Assembly (NCBI GenBank): GCA_013399015.1
Contig: VWZX01001949.1
Span: 744,001 to 808,000 of the forward strand
Source: Galbula dea
Lineage: Eukaryota; Chordata; Aves; Piciformes; Galbulidae
Direction: 5' to 3'
DNA length: 64,000 bases
A program made the position numbers and the translations under genes. Positions 1 through 14,400 of the stretch are shown here, in pieces; position 1 is the stretch's first letter, and every line of letters begins with the position of its first letter. Below the pieces are notes generated by a model. It saw nothing but the letters and a program-made list of their open reading frames with translations. It did no database searches and had not been told where the DNA came from.

Positions 1-3000
1 GACTGTAATCAGCTTGTTAGAAATTCCTTCCTTCCTTCCTTCTTGCCTGCCTGCCTTGCCTGTCTGTCTTCTTACCTTCTTCCTGCCTTTCTGTAAGAAG
101 GGACTTCAAGAGTTTCAGGAAGGTGGCACCTTATATTACGTGATGCATTCCTTTCTGTTTATATTTTCTTTCCACCTCCCTGAGCTAGTTCACCTGCAAG
201 TTTTTCATTGTTGCTCCATGATACAAGTGCTGTGGAAATTTCCACTGAATTTAGTAGCCTGTATATAAAGAAACAGGGCAAGAATTACGTGCTGTAACAC
301 AGCATAGCATTTATTTATAGTTTTCCTGTTTTATTTTCAGGAGGTTTTGGCATTGTTTTTGGTGGTCAGAAAGTATTAAAAATATGAGATCAGAACCTGC
401 TGTTCTAAATCCAAAATAACCCTGTTGAGGTTGATGGATTAAAGCTGTGATAAGTAAAATCAGGCTCAGAGTTCCCTGGCAATCTTATCTGTAGCACATT
501 TTTCATAAGCTACCTCGTTATAACAGTTTTTATCTCAAGTTTTATGTCTTGAAGGGTTTGTTTTCTTTCTTTTCTTTTTTTTTTGGAAGAAAGCTCAGGT
601 CTTGGGGCCATGTGATTAGCATATCTAAAAGAAAATTAAAGAAAATTCTAGCTTTTAGTTGTTATGTAGGAAAAAAATTAATATCCAGCTTTGTTAAGCA
701 GACAGCAAACAAAAGGGCATCCCCAGCATATGCAGGGGAAAGTCATGGAAGATGCACTTCTTTGTAAGACAGCAGCAGAGCTACTTGACACCTGAGTCAT
801 ACATTGTGATTGCTCTTTGTAGAAAATTTGCCCAAATACTTTGATCATCAGAAGTGTTCTTTAAAACTGGGATGCTGTCTGTGATGCTTTAAAAGCAACA
901 CAAAGGGCTCAGTGCATTGAAAGCAGAGTGTAGCTATCAAATAGCTGCAGAAGGTGGTACCAAATGCAACCCAGGTTCCAAGCTCTAGTCCTCAGTGCCT
1001 GCTACATGCTTAGTTCCACCAGCTGCTGTGCTGCTTGGGTGCAAGTGTGACATTTAGACCAGCCTTGGACATTGGGAGAATCTGATCCTGGACTACTTGT
1101 TATCCCTACTGGCAGCCCCTGCATATGTCCAGCAGACCTGCAGCTCCAGAGTGTCCTACAGCAAGCACAGATGGATCTGAAGGTGGTCCAAGCTCATGGA
1201 TGCCTCTGAGTACTGTGAAGCACTCTGCTGAACTACAAGCATCCTGCAGCCAGAAAGGAGGACACACAGAGCTGGTGAAGGCAGAGCCTTTGCTCCTTAC
1301 AGTAGCATGAAGAGGACTCATGCCAGCCATGGAATTCAGAAATCAAACAATTTGGCATATGAATATTATTGTGTGTTACAATATATGCACATTACAGTCA
1401 TATTTGACAATCCACATTTTTTAACAGACATAAATCATTAAACAAATCCCAAACTCTTGAAAGCCTCTATATGCTTCCCTGTAATCTTTTTGATGCATAG
1501 TAATTGCAGGACATGAAATATAACAATGCTGTATTTTCCAGACCAAGGAGGCATCTTTAGAATGGGTATTTTACTTTTAACCTCTTCCTCAGTCTGCAAA
1601 ATGGAGATTACTTGCATTTGCCCCACCAGGCTGTTGCTAGGATTAATCTTTGTACACTGTCTTATAGCTGGGAAGTGCTGCTTGAGTATTAATGCCTCTG
1701 AACTGCTGCAGTGAGGCAATTAGTAGCTGTGCAAAAGGGATTGTCATGTAGCTTTATTTCTTCTTTATTTTTTAAAAACAGTTGAAAAAAAATAGAAAAG
1801 CTCAAAACCCAGTACTTTTACAGCAACTCTTCCAGGCTGCCTGGCTGTGTGCTTGCAGGACTGCCCCAGCAGTGCTGGCTGCTGCCATACCCAGAGTTAT
1901 ACCTGCCTGTCCACCATGAGGTTAGTGCCTTGATCCATGCTTTATCTGCACCCACATTACACCAATGATTGCAGGTTAAAAATTGTATTTTCTACCTGTT
2001 AATAAGTTTGAATTTTGAAAGTTTTAGTGCACTGCCAAACTTGTCAATGGATGCAGGATGCATGGGCACCAGAAGAGCTTTATTTTGAGGCTCTCCTAAC
2101 TATAGCTGTGTCCTTACCACTCCAGGCTATTAATGTTGGGCAGCCTTGGCTGAATTCACACCCTTCACACACCAGGTTTTGAGTATTGCTTCTTGGCAGT
2201 TACTGGCAGTATGATGGTACTGGAGAGCCCAGGGAAGCCTTCTGAGAAGTCTATAAAACCAGCAAAGTCCCTTGTCATCCTTAATGGAGGTGTGCACACA
2301 GTGATGAGAGGAGGAGAAACAAACTCTTCCTTGGAAAACTATTCATGGATAAAGAAAGGAAAGTGCATAAACTTTGAGAAATCTTTCTTGCCTTTTTTTT
2401 TTACTGCTTTTTAAAATTATAAGATACAAAACCAGGTAGTAAACTTCTCTATGTGAAGTGGGGAGTTTCTAAGGCTGGGAGGACAGAGTACTTTGTTTAC
2501 CTTGTGAAGATGATTAGAAAACTTCTCAGTCTGGACTCACAATTAACAGTTTTTAAGAACCTAAGGAGAAGAGTTAACTGCCAAGTGCCAGACATATTTT
2601 TCAGAGGGGAGCTGGAGTGCTAAGTGATCTAGTGGTATTTATATGTGGACACAAGGTGAGTTAAGATGCTTTTTGGACTTGGGCAAGAGGTTAAACTGCA
2701 TGTTTAGATATGGCTGTTGCTTGTGCAGACATCTGAGAAAAGCAGCCACTTCACTCAGGACACAGGGGTCAGGTATTTCAGTATATATAAGCCCACTTCT
2801 GGCAGCTATTTCAAAACACATATCCCTGTCACACATCTATGGAACTTAGAGGAGGATGTTCCCCTAGCAGAGCCATGTGGTCCTGCTATGGCTCTGCCTT
2901 GCCTGGCACAGACAGACTTTCACCCAGTGCTTTTGTTGATTTATGGGAAAGGCCAGACTGGTGGGTGCTTGTTGAAAAAAAACCCAAAAAGACAACATTA

Positions 3001-5248
3001 CTCAGAAAAAGAAAAACAAAAAAAAATACAAATTTGGTGTGGGAAAGTCAACTATAATTGGCTTGTCATTGTAATGCTATTAAAATGGTCTTTTACAAGA
3101 AGTTAAGTAAACATTGTGAAATAAGGAACTGGCTGCACATTAAGTCTGAGCTTGCCTTGAAGTTAACCAGCTTCATTATCTCCTCTGCTCTGTTTTGCTG
3201 AAATGTCAAAGACTAACCAGTGCTGATTGAAGATTAGGCCTGAAAAGGGTAGTCCAATCAGATAATCACTGAGGAAATTAAAACAGGGCAGTTTTAATGA
3301 GTTAAGGACGGATGTCTTATTGTATGGATGTTAAGCACACAATGCAGTAAGGTCATCATCCTACTTGAGATCATTGAGGGAATCTCTAACATAAGTAAGA
3401 TGTAGAAGTTGTGTACAACCAAGGGGTTCCTGATGTCATCCTGGTATGGTGGCCATTTTTAACTTAATTGCAACAGAGTTACTCTAGACCAACAGCAGCA
3501 TAACAAAAAGAAAAGGCAGATCTCTGTCTGTGTAAGTGGAGGTGCCTGTCCATGATAATATTTCTTACCATTTTCATGCATTTTAAATGCATTGGAAACT
3601 AATGCAGAAGTCAATACTCCAGGTCCTTTCTTTTCCTGATGCTATCATTCTGGCTGAAAAGGCAATCTGACTTAAAAAGGGGGCTCAGGTACAAGACTCC
3701 ATTTATTTTGAAGGCTGCAGGTGTTCTAACATTGTTTTTCATATATTCAGAGTAAAACCAGGCTAAATGGATTCATAAAGAATACACAACAGTTTAGGTA
3801 TATGAACATGTGTTTGTAGGATCACACACCAATTTAGAAGATGACTTTTTTCCCCTTAAATAATTAAGCCATCCACTGAAGAATGACATATGTGGTGACA
3901 ATGACAGTTCATGTCTGGGCATCCTAATTACCTTGCATTCTAATCACCTTGTTCAGTCCACATATGACACTTCTGAGTATATAGGCTGGCAACGGTTAAC
4001 AGGAGAATTAAGTCTATGTATGCAACATTTCTTTGTCTTTTGTGTTTCAAGTTCTTGGCCCCAGTGTTGCCTTGTAGCTCTTGTCTCCACAAATCTGTTG
4101 TTCAGTTCAGTGCAAATAAGGTTCCTTTACATAGTTCTGAAAGACACAGCACGGAATTTAAACAAAAATTAGTGATACTTCTGTTTCTGTTTGTGTATGA
4201 GAGAGAGATGGCAGGACAAATTAACAGTTCCTGGTACAGTTGAGGGAAACACATCCAAAACTAAAGCCAAATTACCCCAGGGCATTGGTCCTAGCTGTGG
4301 GAAAGGTGTTTCTCCTCTCTCCCTCCCTGTCTTTCCTTGAACCAACCTGGCAAAGCAAGGGCAGAGCCTTTTGGCAGATTTTGTGTTAGGAGTCTTTCTC
4401 CCTTTGTGAGCTTGCAAGCAAGTGGCATCACGAGGGTGGCCAATGTTTTTTGTGAGCCTGCCAGAACTCCCAACCTCTTTAGTAGCCCACAGAGAGAAAA
4501 AAGGGAGTGTCTGACTATCACCTGCTCTGCACCTTGCCTCTACCTTACCTGTCCAGCCATTGTTTCCACCATGCACCACAGAGCTTCCACAAAAGAGTTC
4601 CCTTCCATGGCAACAGACACAGAGACCAAGATCTGGGTGGTTTTCTTCATCCTGGAGAATTATTTAGATGATTTTACATCTCCAACCCTCAGGTCTAACT
4701 CTGCCATAGTTTTCTGTTGCACTAGCAGCCAGTTCCTTCACAGTCCAGAAAAGCAGCAGTAAGATCTCCTACTTCTGGCACATACCAAAATTTGTGAAAA
4801 GGAGTATCAGCCACTTCTGGTTCCATCATGTTCCCTGAGACTATTCTGTCCTTTCTAGGAGAGTTAAAAGAAATCTTATACATATCCTAACAGAAGATAA
4901 TCTGACCAAAGATGGGATTAGGTTTATTAACACCAAAGGAACATCTGTTCTGCTAAGGTCAGACTTGGAACACATGATCTGTTCCACCATGGCTAGGTAG
5001 AGACTGAGGCACTACAAGAATCCAAGAAGGAGGGGAAAAGGGGAATAAAGTTATAAAAAGTTATGAGAAGGGATTTTCCACTTTTTTCCCACACTTCTGC
5101 TCCCAACCTGAGGCCTTGTAACATACTGCAGAAGGCAGAGGCTGCAGCCAGATGCAAGAATGGTCTTTGAGGAGATGTTTAAAGCTGCATCTTGTTCACG
5201 GAAAGGCTAGCTGTATTGGTAACCTGGAGTCATTTTTCTCCCTAACAG
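1..5248 (+). other. ST3GAL1: Intron sequence upstream of the first visible ST3GAL1 exon (partial)
   Basis: This stretch is most simply part of the intron between the missing N-terminal coding exon and the exon at 5249. I looked for an exon encoding a short cytoplasmic tail, a membrane segment and the stem with its Cys-rich and Trp-rich parts, and saw none in any frame. Small open frames here (for example 4337-4762) have no family features. A pyrimidine simple repeat sits at the left edge. No CpG-rich promoter is visible. Confidence 0.6.
27..73. repeat. Pyrimidine simple repeat (CCTT/CCTG/TCTG)n
   Basis: Decayed tetranucleotide repeat in which ccttccttcctt turns into cctgcctgcc and then tctgtctt. 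Short open frames through it are low complexity. Confidence 0.85.
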
Positions 5249-5445
5249 AAACTGCAAGGAGAGAAAACTCCAAAGAATATTAATGCTACTCTCAAGGAGT
5301 TGTTTGAGATCATCCCTGGGGATGGGGATCCATTGCAGGAACGAAGCACTTATACGTGCAGACGATGTGCTGTCGTGGGCAACTCTGGGAACCTTCGGCA
5401 GTCTCAGTATGGCCAAGATATTGACTCCCATGATTTTGTGCTCAG
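5249..5445 (+). CDS. ST3GAL1: ST3GAL1 coding exon (probably coding exon 2): stem end and start of L motif
   Basis: This exon has 197 bases, is read from its first base, and gives 65 codons plus two bases. The acceptor is a pyrimidine tract ending ccctaacag. The donor is CTCAG|gtgagt, so the next intron is phase 2. It begins KLQGEKTPKN, which is the end of the stem in ST3Gal I, and then carries CRRCAVVGNSGN and IDSHDFVLR, the first half of the L motif that binds CMP-sialic acid. There is no start codon at the beginning, because the reading frame enters from an upstream exon. One sequon (NAT) is present at residue 12. Confidence 0.93.
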
Positions 5446-8400
5446 GTGAGTAGGCACCACCTCAGTTCCAGATATTTCTGGTGTTTTAAGATTCACTGGT
5501 ATTTTGGGGGACAAATAAGAAAACAAGATAGCAGGGGCTATCTGGTGAAATCTGGTGCTTAGGCAAAATCTAAGTTCCAGGGATGTATGTGTGTTGGAGA
5601 TACAACCTCATGTTTTAGCTTGGAAAAAAAACCCAACATGAATATGTGTTGATAGTATAGTTTGTTCTGCACTATCTACAATTGTCTGTACTCAAAAATA
5701 CAGTTGAAAAAACCTGCAGTTTTGAGTAGAAGTTATTTCTGCAGCTAGTACTCACAAGTGATCTTTTATACACTTAATTGACTGCATCAGATTTGACTTT
5801 CTTGCACCAGTTCATTCTTAAGCAGCAGAGGGTGGGAAAGCCCAAGTCACTTTGCAATGGGCAAGAGACAACTGGTTGACTGCAGCTACTTTGTGAAGTG
5901 TTGTATTGCCTCTTCCTTTTGAGGCAGTGAAGGTTGGCTATTTTGTCTGAAAACTCAGGCAGAAACTAGGTTAGCAAAGCTAATCATCCAGAGGGTAGCC
6001 AAGATGTCTGGTCTGAGCAAGTTCATCTCAAATGCTTTGTCCAGCTTTCACACCACAGCTGCCAACACAGCACAATCCCAGGAGCAATGAAGAGCAGGTG
6101 AGAGGTCCTGGAAGGGAGGGATTGCTGCTAAAAATAGCACATGTGGAATTATACTCTCAGAAAAAACTTTTTGTTGGAAGCTGTGCACTGAAGTCAAGAA
6201 TGAATCACCACAAAATTAATACTATTTGAACTGTTAGGATACCATAAGCCACATGGCTTCCAGAGTGGCTTTGGACACGCTGTAGAGTCTTAGGTGACAT
6301 CTGAATGTTCACAGTAAGTCATTTCAGGAGTTGCTTCCTTCAGTTGAGTGACTTGCCCTCTGCCAAAAGTATCTTCCCAAAGGCAGAGGCAGGCAACCTG
6401 GTCTTCAGATCCACAAAAGGGAGTGAAGAGCCCTTGACCTTAGTCCTGCAGGTTGCAAATGTGAGGCAGTTGAGGTGCAGTTATGCTTAACACCATGTCC
6501 CTCTCTATGGAGACAGCCCCATTCCCATGTGGACTTTCTTGTGTCGCCTGCCCTACATTTCCAGATTCATACAGGATAGTTTTTACTAGACTCACAAGCT
6601 AATTTTTGGAGTAGCAACTAAAGAGTAACACACTCAGATCCAAGTTTCTGCTCTGAGGCCTTGCCTTTCCTGTAACTGTGCATCCCTGGCAAGGGAGAAA
6701 CTCTTTGTGACGTGAAACTGAACCTTCTACATTTGTATTTTAGCAATCTCAAGCCAGATCTGAAAGAATGGACCAAAGTTTTAGGATTCATTGTGGAAAT
6801 CTGTGCAGAGAAGGTGACCTCCCTGTGTGTTAATCCAACAAACAAAATCTCTAGTGACCTGATATTCACTTGCACATGCTCTAGCAATACTGACAAGCAT
6901 GGGGAAGAGCCAGGGAGGTGATGTCTTTCCTACCAAACACCATGTTCCAGTCCACTTTTATATGTTTAATTTTCTGCTGTCATCACATAAGAAAATTTCC
7001 TGCTTGGTCCTTCCTGCTGAGACTGTGTAAACACTGCTTTCTGCCATGTCACACAGGCAACCCCATCACAGATGGTGGGGAAGGTAAACAGACCCAAGGG
7101 CAGGTTGTGAGTAAGATAACTAAGAGGTCACCCTAGCCTTTGTCCTGTCTGAAAGAAACACCTATATTTTATACCATAGACTGACTAATCTCCAAATAAA
7201 ACATAGTCTTATGCTATACCAGTATTTCTACACAGTATGATGTAGGTCACTGTCAGGGAAGAGGCTAACTCAGTAACAAGTCCACTCAGGCTGACAGTCT
7301 ACTCTGCATATGCTAGTAACTCACTCCCTTTGAGGCAGTTAGAAGAAACTTAGCTAACTCACCTGGGGAGCATTACATTAACACAGGCTGGCATAGACTT
7401 CATCAACAGATTTTACCTCTCCTGCTGTCAGTCACCAGGGTGGCATGTCCCATAACTTTGTTAACTACACCCTTCCTTGTCCTCCCTACACTTCTGCCAG
7501 TAGCTGAGCTTGTCTCTGCAGACGACTCTACTGGGCTGCAGAGAAACCCCATTGTGATCAGAGCCAGTTTAGGGGTTTCTCAATGGTGTTACACAATACA
7601 GTGAAAGGAGACGTGTCCTCATGGACTCACCACTCTTTTGAACAGCTCTCCACTGATTGCAAAAGGGAGTGCAGAGATGTGCTCAGAAATATGCCTGCTT
7701 GGTAGACACTCCCATTCAGTCCAAGGAAGCACACACTAAAGCTGAGTTTTCATTTTACTGTTCATTTATCCACATGGTCATTTCAGCCTGCTTGAGGCCC
7801 CCTACAAGGTCTGAAGGCTGACTGTAGAGCCTGCATACAGCACTCTCCTTAGCCATGGGAGCATTTTCCTGCCACCTTAAGCAAATGATTTGGGGAAGAT
7901 TGACATGTGTTTGTACCTAATTCCCCTCCTACTTCTTCACCCTCTCACTTCTTACTTTTGGGCTGCAGAATGAACCGTGCCCCCACTGCTGGCTATGAAT
8001 CAGATGTTGGGAGCAAGACCACTCACCACTTTGTTTACCCTGAGAGCTACAAAGAGCTGGCAGAAAATGTGAGCATGATCCTGATCCCCTTCAAAACACT
8101 GGACCTGCGCTGGGTTGTTACTGCTCTCACCACAGGCACCATCAACTTGTGAGTAAGGGCACACTGAAGGGTTGGGGGCTTCTGCACTTCATGTTGCTGT
8201 AGGAGATAAAAGCCTATGCTGTGTAAATCTCTGTTTTGTGAGTAAATTTTGTCCTGCTTAATACATTTATGACAGCACTAGAATTAGAAATATGAACAAA
8301 ATATGTTTCTTATGGACAGCTTCTAGAAGATTCCCTCCCTTCCTGAAAGATGTGAATTCCTAATTCAGAGAATGAAATACGTGACATTTGTACTGTGTAT

Positions 8401-11400
8401 GAGGTTATCTGCTGGACATAAAACCACAGCCTTATGGGATTGCTTGATGGCACCCTGCTACATATAGACAGTGAGAGCAGATCAGATTACTTCAGAGAGA
8501 AGTATTTCAAAAGAGTTCACCTTTTCCCCCAATTTCAGAGTTTCAGATTAAAAACTTGGCAATGTCCCTTTTGACTGGGCATAAGATTCACTTTCTATAA
8601 AGGAAAACTTCTTAATAGGACAACAAATGGAGTTTTATTTCTTGTTTTTCTTTTCTCTCTTTGCAAATAAGTTTTAGATTCTTTTTGCTTCTTATTAAGT
8701 TTCTTTAACTAGTAACAAATCTGATTCAGTCTCTTTTTACCTTCTTTGCCACCAGCACTTGGTGTATACAGTCATAACTCTTCTTGAAAAAATCTATCTT
8801 CAGGACACAGTTATAACTTTGAAAAGTCATCCCACTGAGAAAACTGGATAAAAAATACCACCTTTTTGCAAGGCTTAGTTGGGGTTTTTTTTCTTTTAGA
8901 AGCTATATTGATTAAAAAGGTTGAGAACTTCTGCCCTTACACCTAGACCCAGATTCTATCAGAAGCAATGGAAAACACCCATCTGCCTTCAGTGGCCTTT
9001 GAATGAAGCCCCATGATGAATCTTTGTCATATCTGTGCCTCTGCTAGGAAGAGAAGCCCTCAGAAGGCCAGTTACTGCCATCATGACCCATCCCTGTTTC
9101 CATCACTGTCACTGCTCTATGCCCAGATTGGATATTTGTTCACTATCTTTTGTCAAGTATTTGCCTTCAGAAGTGGCAACAAGTGGGTTGCAGTGGTAAA
9201 ATTGTGCAAGCTCTTAGCCTGTTGGGAAGATATAACTGGTTAACTATAAGGCAGTCACAGCACACGAAAGGAAAAACATCTTTGCTTAATAAATTACAGA
9301 AAATATTATATATTGATAATTAGATTGTATAAATGGGCTTGGTAAGCATCTGGTATAAATCTGTGTGTGAGTACTTAACCACAAGGAAGAAATACCAGTA
9401 TTTTATTCTTTTCCCCATACTCAAAGCAAGGAAATTGCATAATTAATAAGCTGGTATATGCTGGAATAATAAAGCCAGAAAATCACAAACACACGAATCA
9501 TAACAATATATGTAATGTAATTATAGGCTAGCAGAGCACACATTAAACACAATGTCAGATACAATGTATAAGGAAATTGTTGACTGTACATTTGTAAAGA
9601 GGAGAATTCATGAAATAAAGTTAAAACTCATTTGGTATTTTAGAAAAGAAGTAGTACTCATCTCCTTACCCCAACCTGTGTGCCCATCATGCCTTGTGCG
9701 CAGGCTGCATAATATCAAGTGAGGTTAGGTTAACAAGATCTTAAGTGCACTCATAGTTAAAAAAAATAAGCATCCTGTATTGGATAGACTTTTACACAAT
9801 GCTTAATTTTCTGTATCCTGCTGAAATGAAGTAATCATTTCCTAAGACTCAAAACCTGTGAAATAATCATATTCTCCTCACAAGAAATCTTTACTGTTCA
9901 AAACAAAAGCCAAACTGCAGATGGCCTTCATATTACATTGGCTTGGTAGCTGGGTGTTTGTCTCAGACATGACCCATTTGACTGATGGATGTCCCATTTC
10001 AAAGTGAGTGTCTGAGACTGTTATCCCAGAAAAGACCAAGAAAAGCCTTCTAGGACAGAAAACTTTCAGGACCTTATCAGTCATATATTTAACCTAGTTG
10101 CCTTAATATGCCTTCTGCAAGTCGTTTAGCAGTCTTCATAGTGAAGTAAAGCTCCATGTACCTACACTTGGTTTGGCAAAGAGCAATTTTTGTGTTCCTT
10201 AAAATGTGCCACATCTTCCACTTGGGTCAAGGGTATAGTAAATGTTCTGGACAAGGTGGCCAGTAATGATGTCAGACTTCACTAGAGCTCTGCAAAGTGT
10301 TTTCCAAATTATATATATTCCACCTGTAGCCACCTTCATCACAGGCTTCACTCTTAGTCCCAGTCCTGTGTGTTACCTCCTGGGTCACTAACTCCCTGGC
10401 TGCTCAGCAGCCCACGTTTTATGTGAACATAATGGCACAGATCTCTATTTGGTCTTCACCAATGCATCAATACTATCTGTGCACTTATATGAAATTCTGC
10501 AGCCATGTGGCTGCAGGACTTGGATATTGCTTCTGAAAAAAGTTGACTGTCCCAAGATTAAAATGACTGCTGTCATCTGACAAGATGGGATCACCAAGCC
10601 TACTTTACTGACTTTGTTAATCAAGACAGGCATGGAAAGCAGATGTAAGGGCAGATTTGTTCAGAGCAGATTAAGAAGCCTGCATGGGTGTGCCTTTCCC
10701 CAGTAACATCTTGTGTCACATCTCATGAGGGATGGAACCCACCCATCACCCTCTACCACTGCATCCAGCCCAGATCAGGGACTGCAGGTCAGGGATGCAC
10801 AGTAGTGCTTTAGGAGATGAGAACATTGCCAGCTAACCACTCATTTGGGAAGATTCAACCTCATGTTTCAAAATGTTGATGATCCACTATTCAAAGGGAA
10901 ATAAAACTTTAATGACAGGAACCTTGTTGTTACCAAAAAATAAGCAAAAGCATTTAGGCTGAACTAATGGAAGGCTTTGGTAATTTAACACAAGCCACTT
11001 CAAAAGTATGCTGGGCTTATTTTGGCATATAGTCTAATTATGAGGCTCGTTCACCAGGATTTTTTCACTTGAAACTAACTGAGGGAGATTTATTTTGCAG
11101 CAGTCATGAGGAACTGTGCAATGCCAGCATGCACTGTGCATGAGATATGGGGAAGAAAAGGTGGGGGTTTTTTATTTTCAAGACATGACTCGTGATTTCG
11201 ACCCAGTCATAAGTTATGACTTGGAAGTTTTATGCTGGGAACTGCAGGAAGCCTTCAGCATCCCGCTGGGGGAATAGGTTGCTGGTGAGGGAATGTGTAC
11301 TGAGAATGCCCGAGTTGCCTGTAACCACAGAAACTGTGACTCTCCTATAACCTACTCAGAAAATCCTGCTGTAGCTAAGTATAGAGGGGAAAAGTCGCCC

Positions 11401-14400
11401 CCTCGTGGGAAAAGGTTTTTCTGACATGAAATTAAAAGGAAAGCTTTTCCCACCGTTAAAGTGCAAAGACTGCAGCAATCATGATCTGCGAATTAGAAGT
11501 CATGGGCTCCACACCATATTGTCAACTAAATCTTTGGTGACCTACTATTAATAATTGAAAATTTAAAAATGTAATGTCTTCCTATAAACTTGCTTCAGTG
11601 ACAGCTCAGGCCTTTCTGTGCTGTATTACTTAACTGCAACCTCAATTTTGAACAACTTGGTTTTATTACTTTCAAATAATTTGAATTCATTACTGCCCAT
11701 GAAGAATATTCTTTCTTTCTTTGGAAATACATGAAAATATTAATATGTTAAACTTTTATTAATCTCGGTGTTGTTTGTTCTCCTTTGTTTTCTTTTAACA
11801 GCACATATGTCCCAGTTCCACGGAAAATCAAAGTCAAAAAAGAGAAGGTGAGAAATTCTGGTTTGTGAATTTGTTCTGCTAATCCACTTGTAGATCTTTT
11901 GCCTCCCTGGAAGACTGCACAAATCCAAGGAACCCCTTGATATTCATAAAAACTGCAACCAAAATACACACACTTTACAAGGCTCAGCTAAGATTTAACT
12001 CCTGTGTGTCATTCAGGTCACAGATCAACAGCTAAATAACAAAGGTTGGAAAAAACCTGCTCTTGTCACTATGCCATTGTGTTACCATTGTTCTGAAGGC
12101 TTCCTCTGGTACTGCTCAGAGAGATTTATCATGCACCGCTGGCCAACAGTGCTCACCCTCCACAGCAGTTGCTCTGTTCCCACCTGTTACAGTCATTTGG
12201 ATGTAATGACACTTAGAGCTGTTGAGAGCCTTTGGAGTCATTTAAAAAATAATTTGACTATTTGAATGCCAAGGATCTTTCTCACTCCCAGGTCAGTTGC
12301 TCTTAACAACAAGCTAAGTGAGCTCTGAACAAATAAAGCTGTGTGTTTTCAAGTCAGTGGAGAATTCACAAAGGTATCAAATGGCCCTTGAGGAAGGCTC
12401 TTAGCCTGCAGCTGTAATAACTACCTGTACCCAATCAAACGAGCTTGGAGACTGGGCTCAGGCCAAGTCCATGCTGGTTTTGTCCCAGGTATATTAATAC
12501 TCTCCCAGGCAGCATTCAAGGAAGATTTGGAGGGTAGCACAGACCAGAAAATATTGACTGTTTTGCCCAGGGACACAACTGAGCAATATGGACATGATCT
12601 GTGACATTCCACTTCCCTCAAGGCAAACAAAACACCTCTGACCCTTTTATGTCATGGCATGGATGTATAAAAGACAATCAGTCAGGAGACCTCAGTTCTC
12701 TGAGAAGGTCGAAGAAAGATGGACAGACCTGGTGCCCCCCTACAGCAGTCCCAGGAGAGTTCATCCCATGCATACTAACTCATTGCCCAAGTATGCTGTG
12801 TTTTAATAGACATGCCATAGTGTTGGAGGGAGGATTTCCCTTGGGTCAGGATGGTCATTCCTGTATTGGACCTTTTGCCCCAATGCAAGGACTTCTGTTG
12901 TTGTAGCTGCATGATTTCAGGACATAACCAAGTCAGGCTATACAGGGAGAGGAGCCCAAGCTCCTAGTGTCTCAGGGGTTGGTAAAGTATGATGTTAGCC
13001 CCAGAGCATTAAAATTACAGATTAAAGCACATGTCCTTCATTTTAGGAGGCCAAATTTTCCTTTAACCAGTATCAGTTTATATTGCTGTGCTTCACATCT
13101 CTAGGGATATTAAATAATCAATTAGCTCATCCCTACCTGTTCTGAGGAACAGAATAACCTCTGCAAAACCCTTGTGAGATGCACTACAGCAAGCTGTTAA
13201 ACTCAACTTACAACTGAGTAGGACCAGCCCAGGGTATGGCTGGGACACACAGCAGTTTCCTGAGGGGAACCTTGTATTTCTTCCCACACCATGCAATGCA
13301 AAACACCCGGTGAGAAGCGATTACACACAGATGCAATATCAGCAATTAACCTCTGACTTTGTTAAAGGAAAAGCCCTGCAGCTAAGCAGATAACACTGAA
13401 ATGCTGTCACTCTAATTACAAACTCAGCATGGAGGGGAAAGACTCTCTTTGCCTGATTCAGGGAAGGGGTTGAGACCAAGGGCTAGCATCAGACCTTGGG
13501 TTGACTGTACACTCAAGTCTGATCTCATGTGCTCTGTTGCCATTAGTTGGCTTCATAATTTCCCCAGGAGATAACCAGGGGCTATTTATGTCTTGTAAAA
13601 AAAAAAACCCAAAACCCCCAAAAGCAAAAAACAAACAGCTGTTGAAACCTGATAAGTTTCCTGATAGTTTACACCTGAAATCCTAGTTTCCTTAGACCTG
13701 TAGATCTATTGAGATACCAAGATGTAGTTGGCATACTGTGCAGAAGATGCTGTTGCTCCTACATTCCCACTCAAATTACATTTGGTCTCAAGGATCTTAA
13801 GGGGTTTTCCAACATGAATAGTTCTATGATTCTATGAAATCTGGCATAGTATCTCACGCTTGCCTTGCTCAGGCCTCCAGACCTCACCTGCACTACAGCA
13901 GAATGATGCAGGTAGAGTTGAATGCCTAATTCTCTTCTCACTTGTGCCATTTAATACCCATTGGTTTGAGTAAGATAAGCAAGTGGAGTATCAAGACCCA
14001 GGAAGAAATATTCATGTGTAATTGCACAATGGAAATACTCTTGAATACATTTAACTATGGAATTTTATTTTTCCCTTTCACCTGCCCCCAGGGAATAACA
14101 AATATTCCTTTATCCCTCACACCCCTACCCCAGTGCCCTGCAGGGATGACATGCTACCGTTGTTTTTTCCCAAGGGTATTTTACTAATGTGTCTTACTCT
14201 CCAATTTTGCCTAGATCCTGGTTTATAATCCAGCTTTTATGAAATATGTCTATGAAAACTGGCTCCAGAATCATGGGAGATATCCCTCCACAGGCCTCCT
14301 GTCTGTGATGTTTGCACTCCATGTATGCGATGAGGTAAAGCTTGGCTGTGTTTGGATATATGGAGAAGAAATCAGGACATTACACACTGAAGTGCTAGGA

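Noticed and set aside
4337..4762. 141-codon open frame, plus strand, upstream of the sialyltransferase exons
   Set aside because: It does not resemble the N-terminus of ST3Gal enzymes (no membrane segment near the start, no Trp-rich stem end) and lacks splice sites in the right phase. An opposite-strand frame of similar length overlaps it.
5207..5431. 74-codon open frame on the minus strand
   Set aside because: It is the antisense shadow of the ST3GAL1 exon at 5249-5445.
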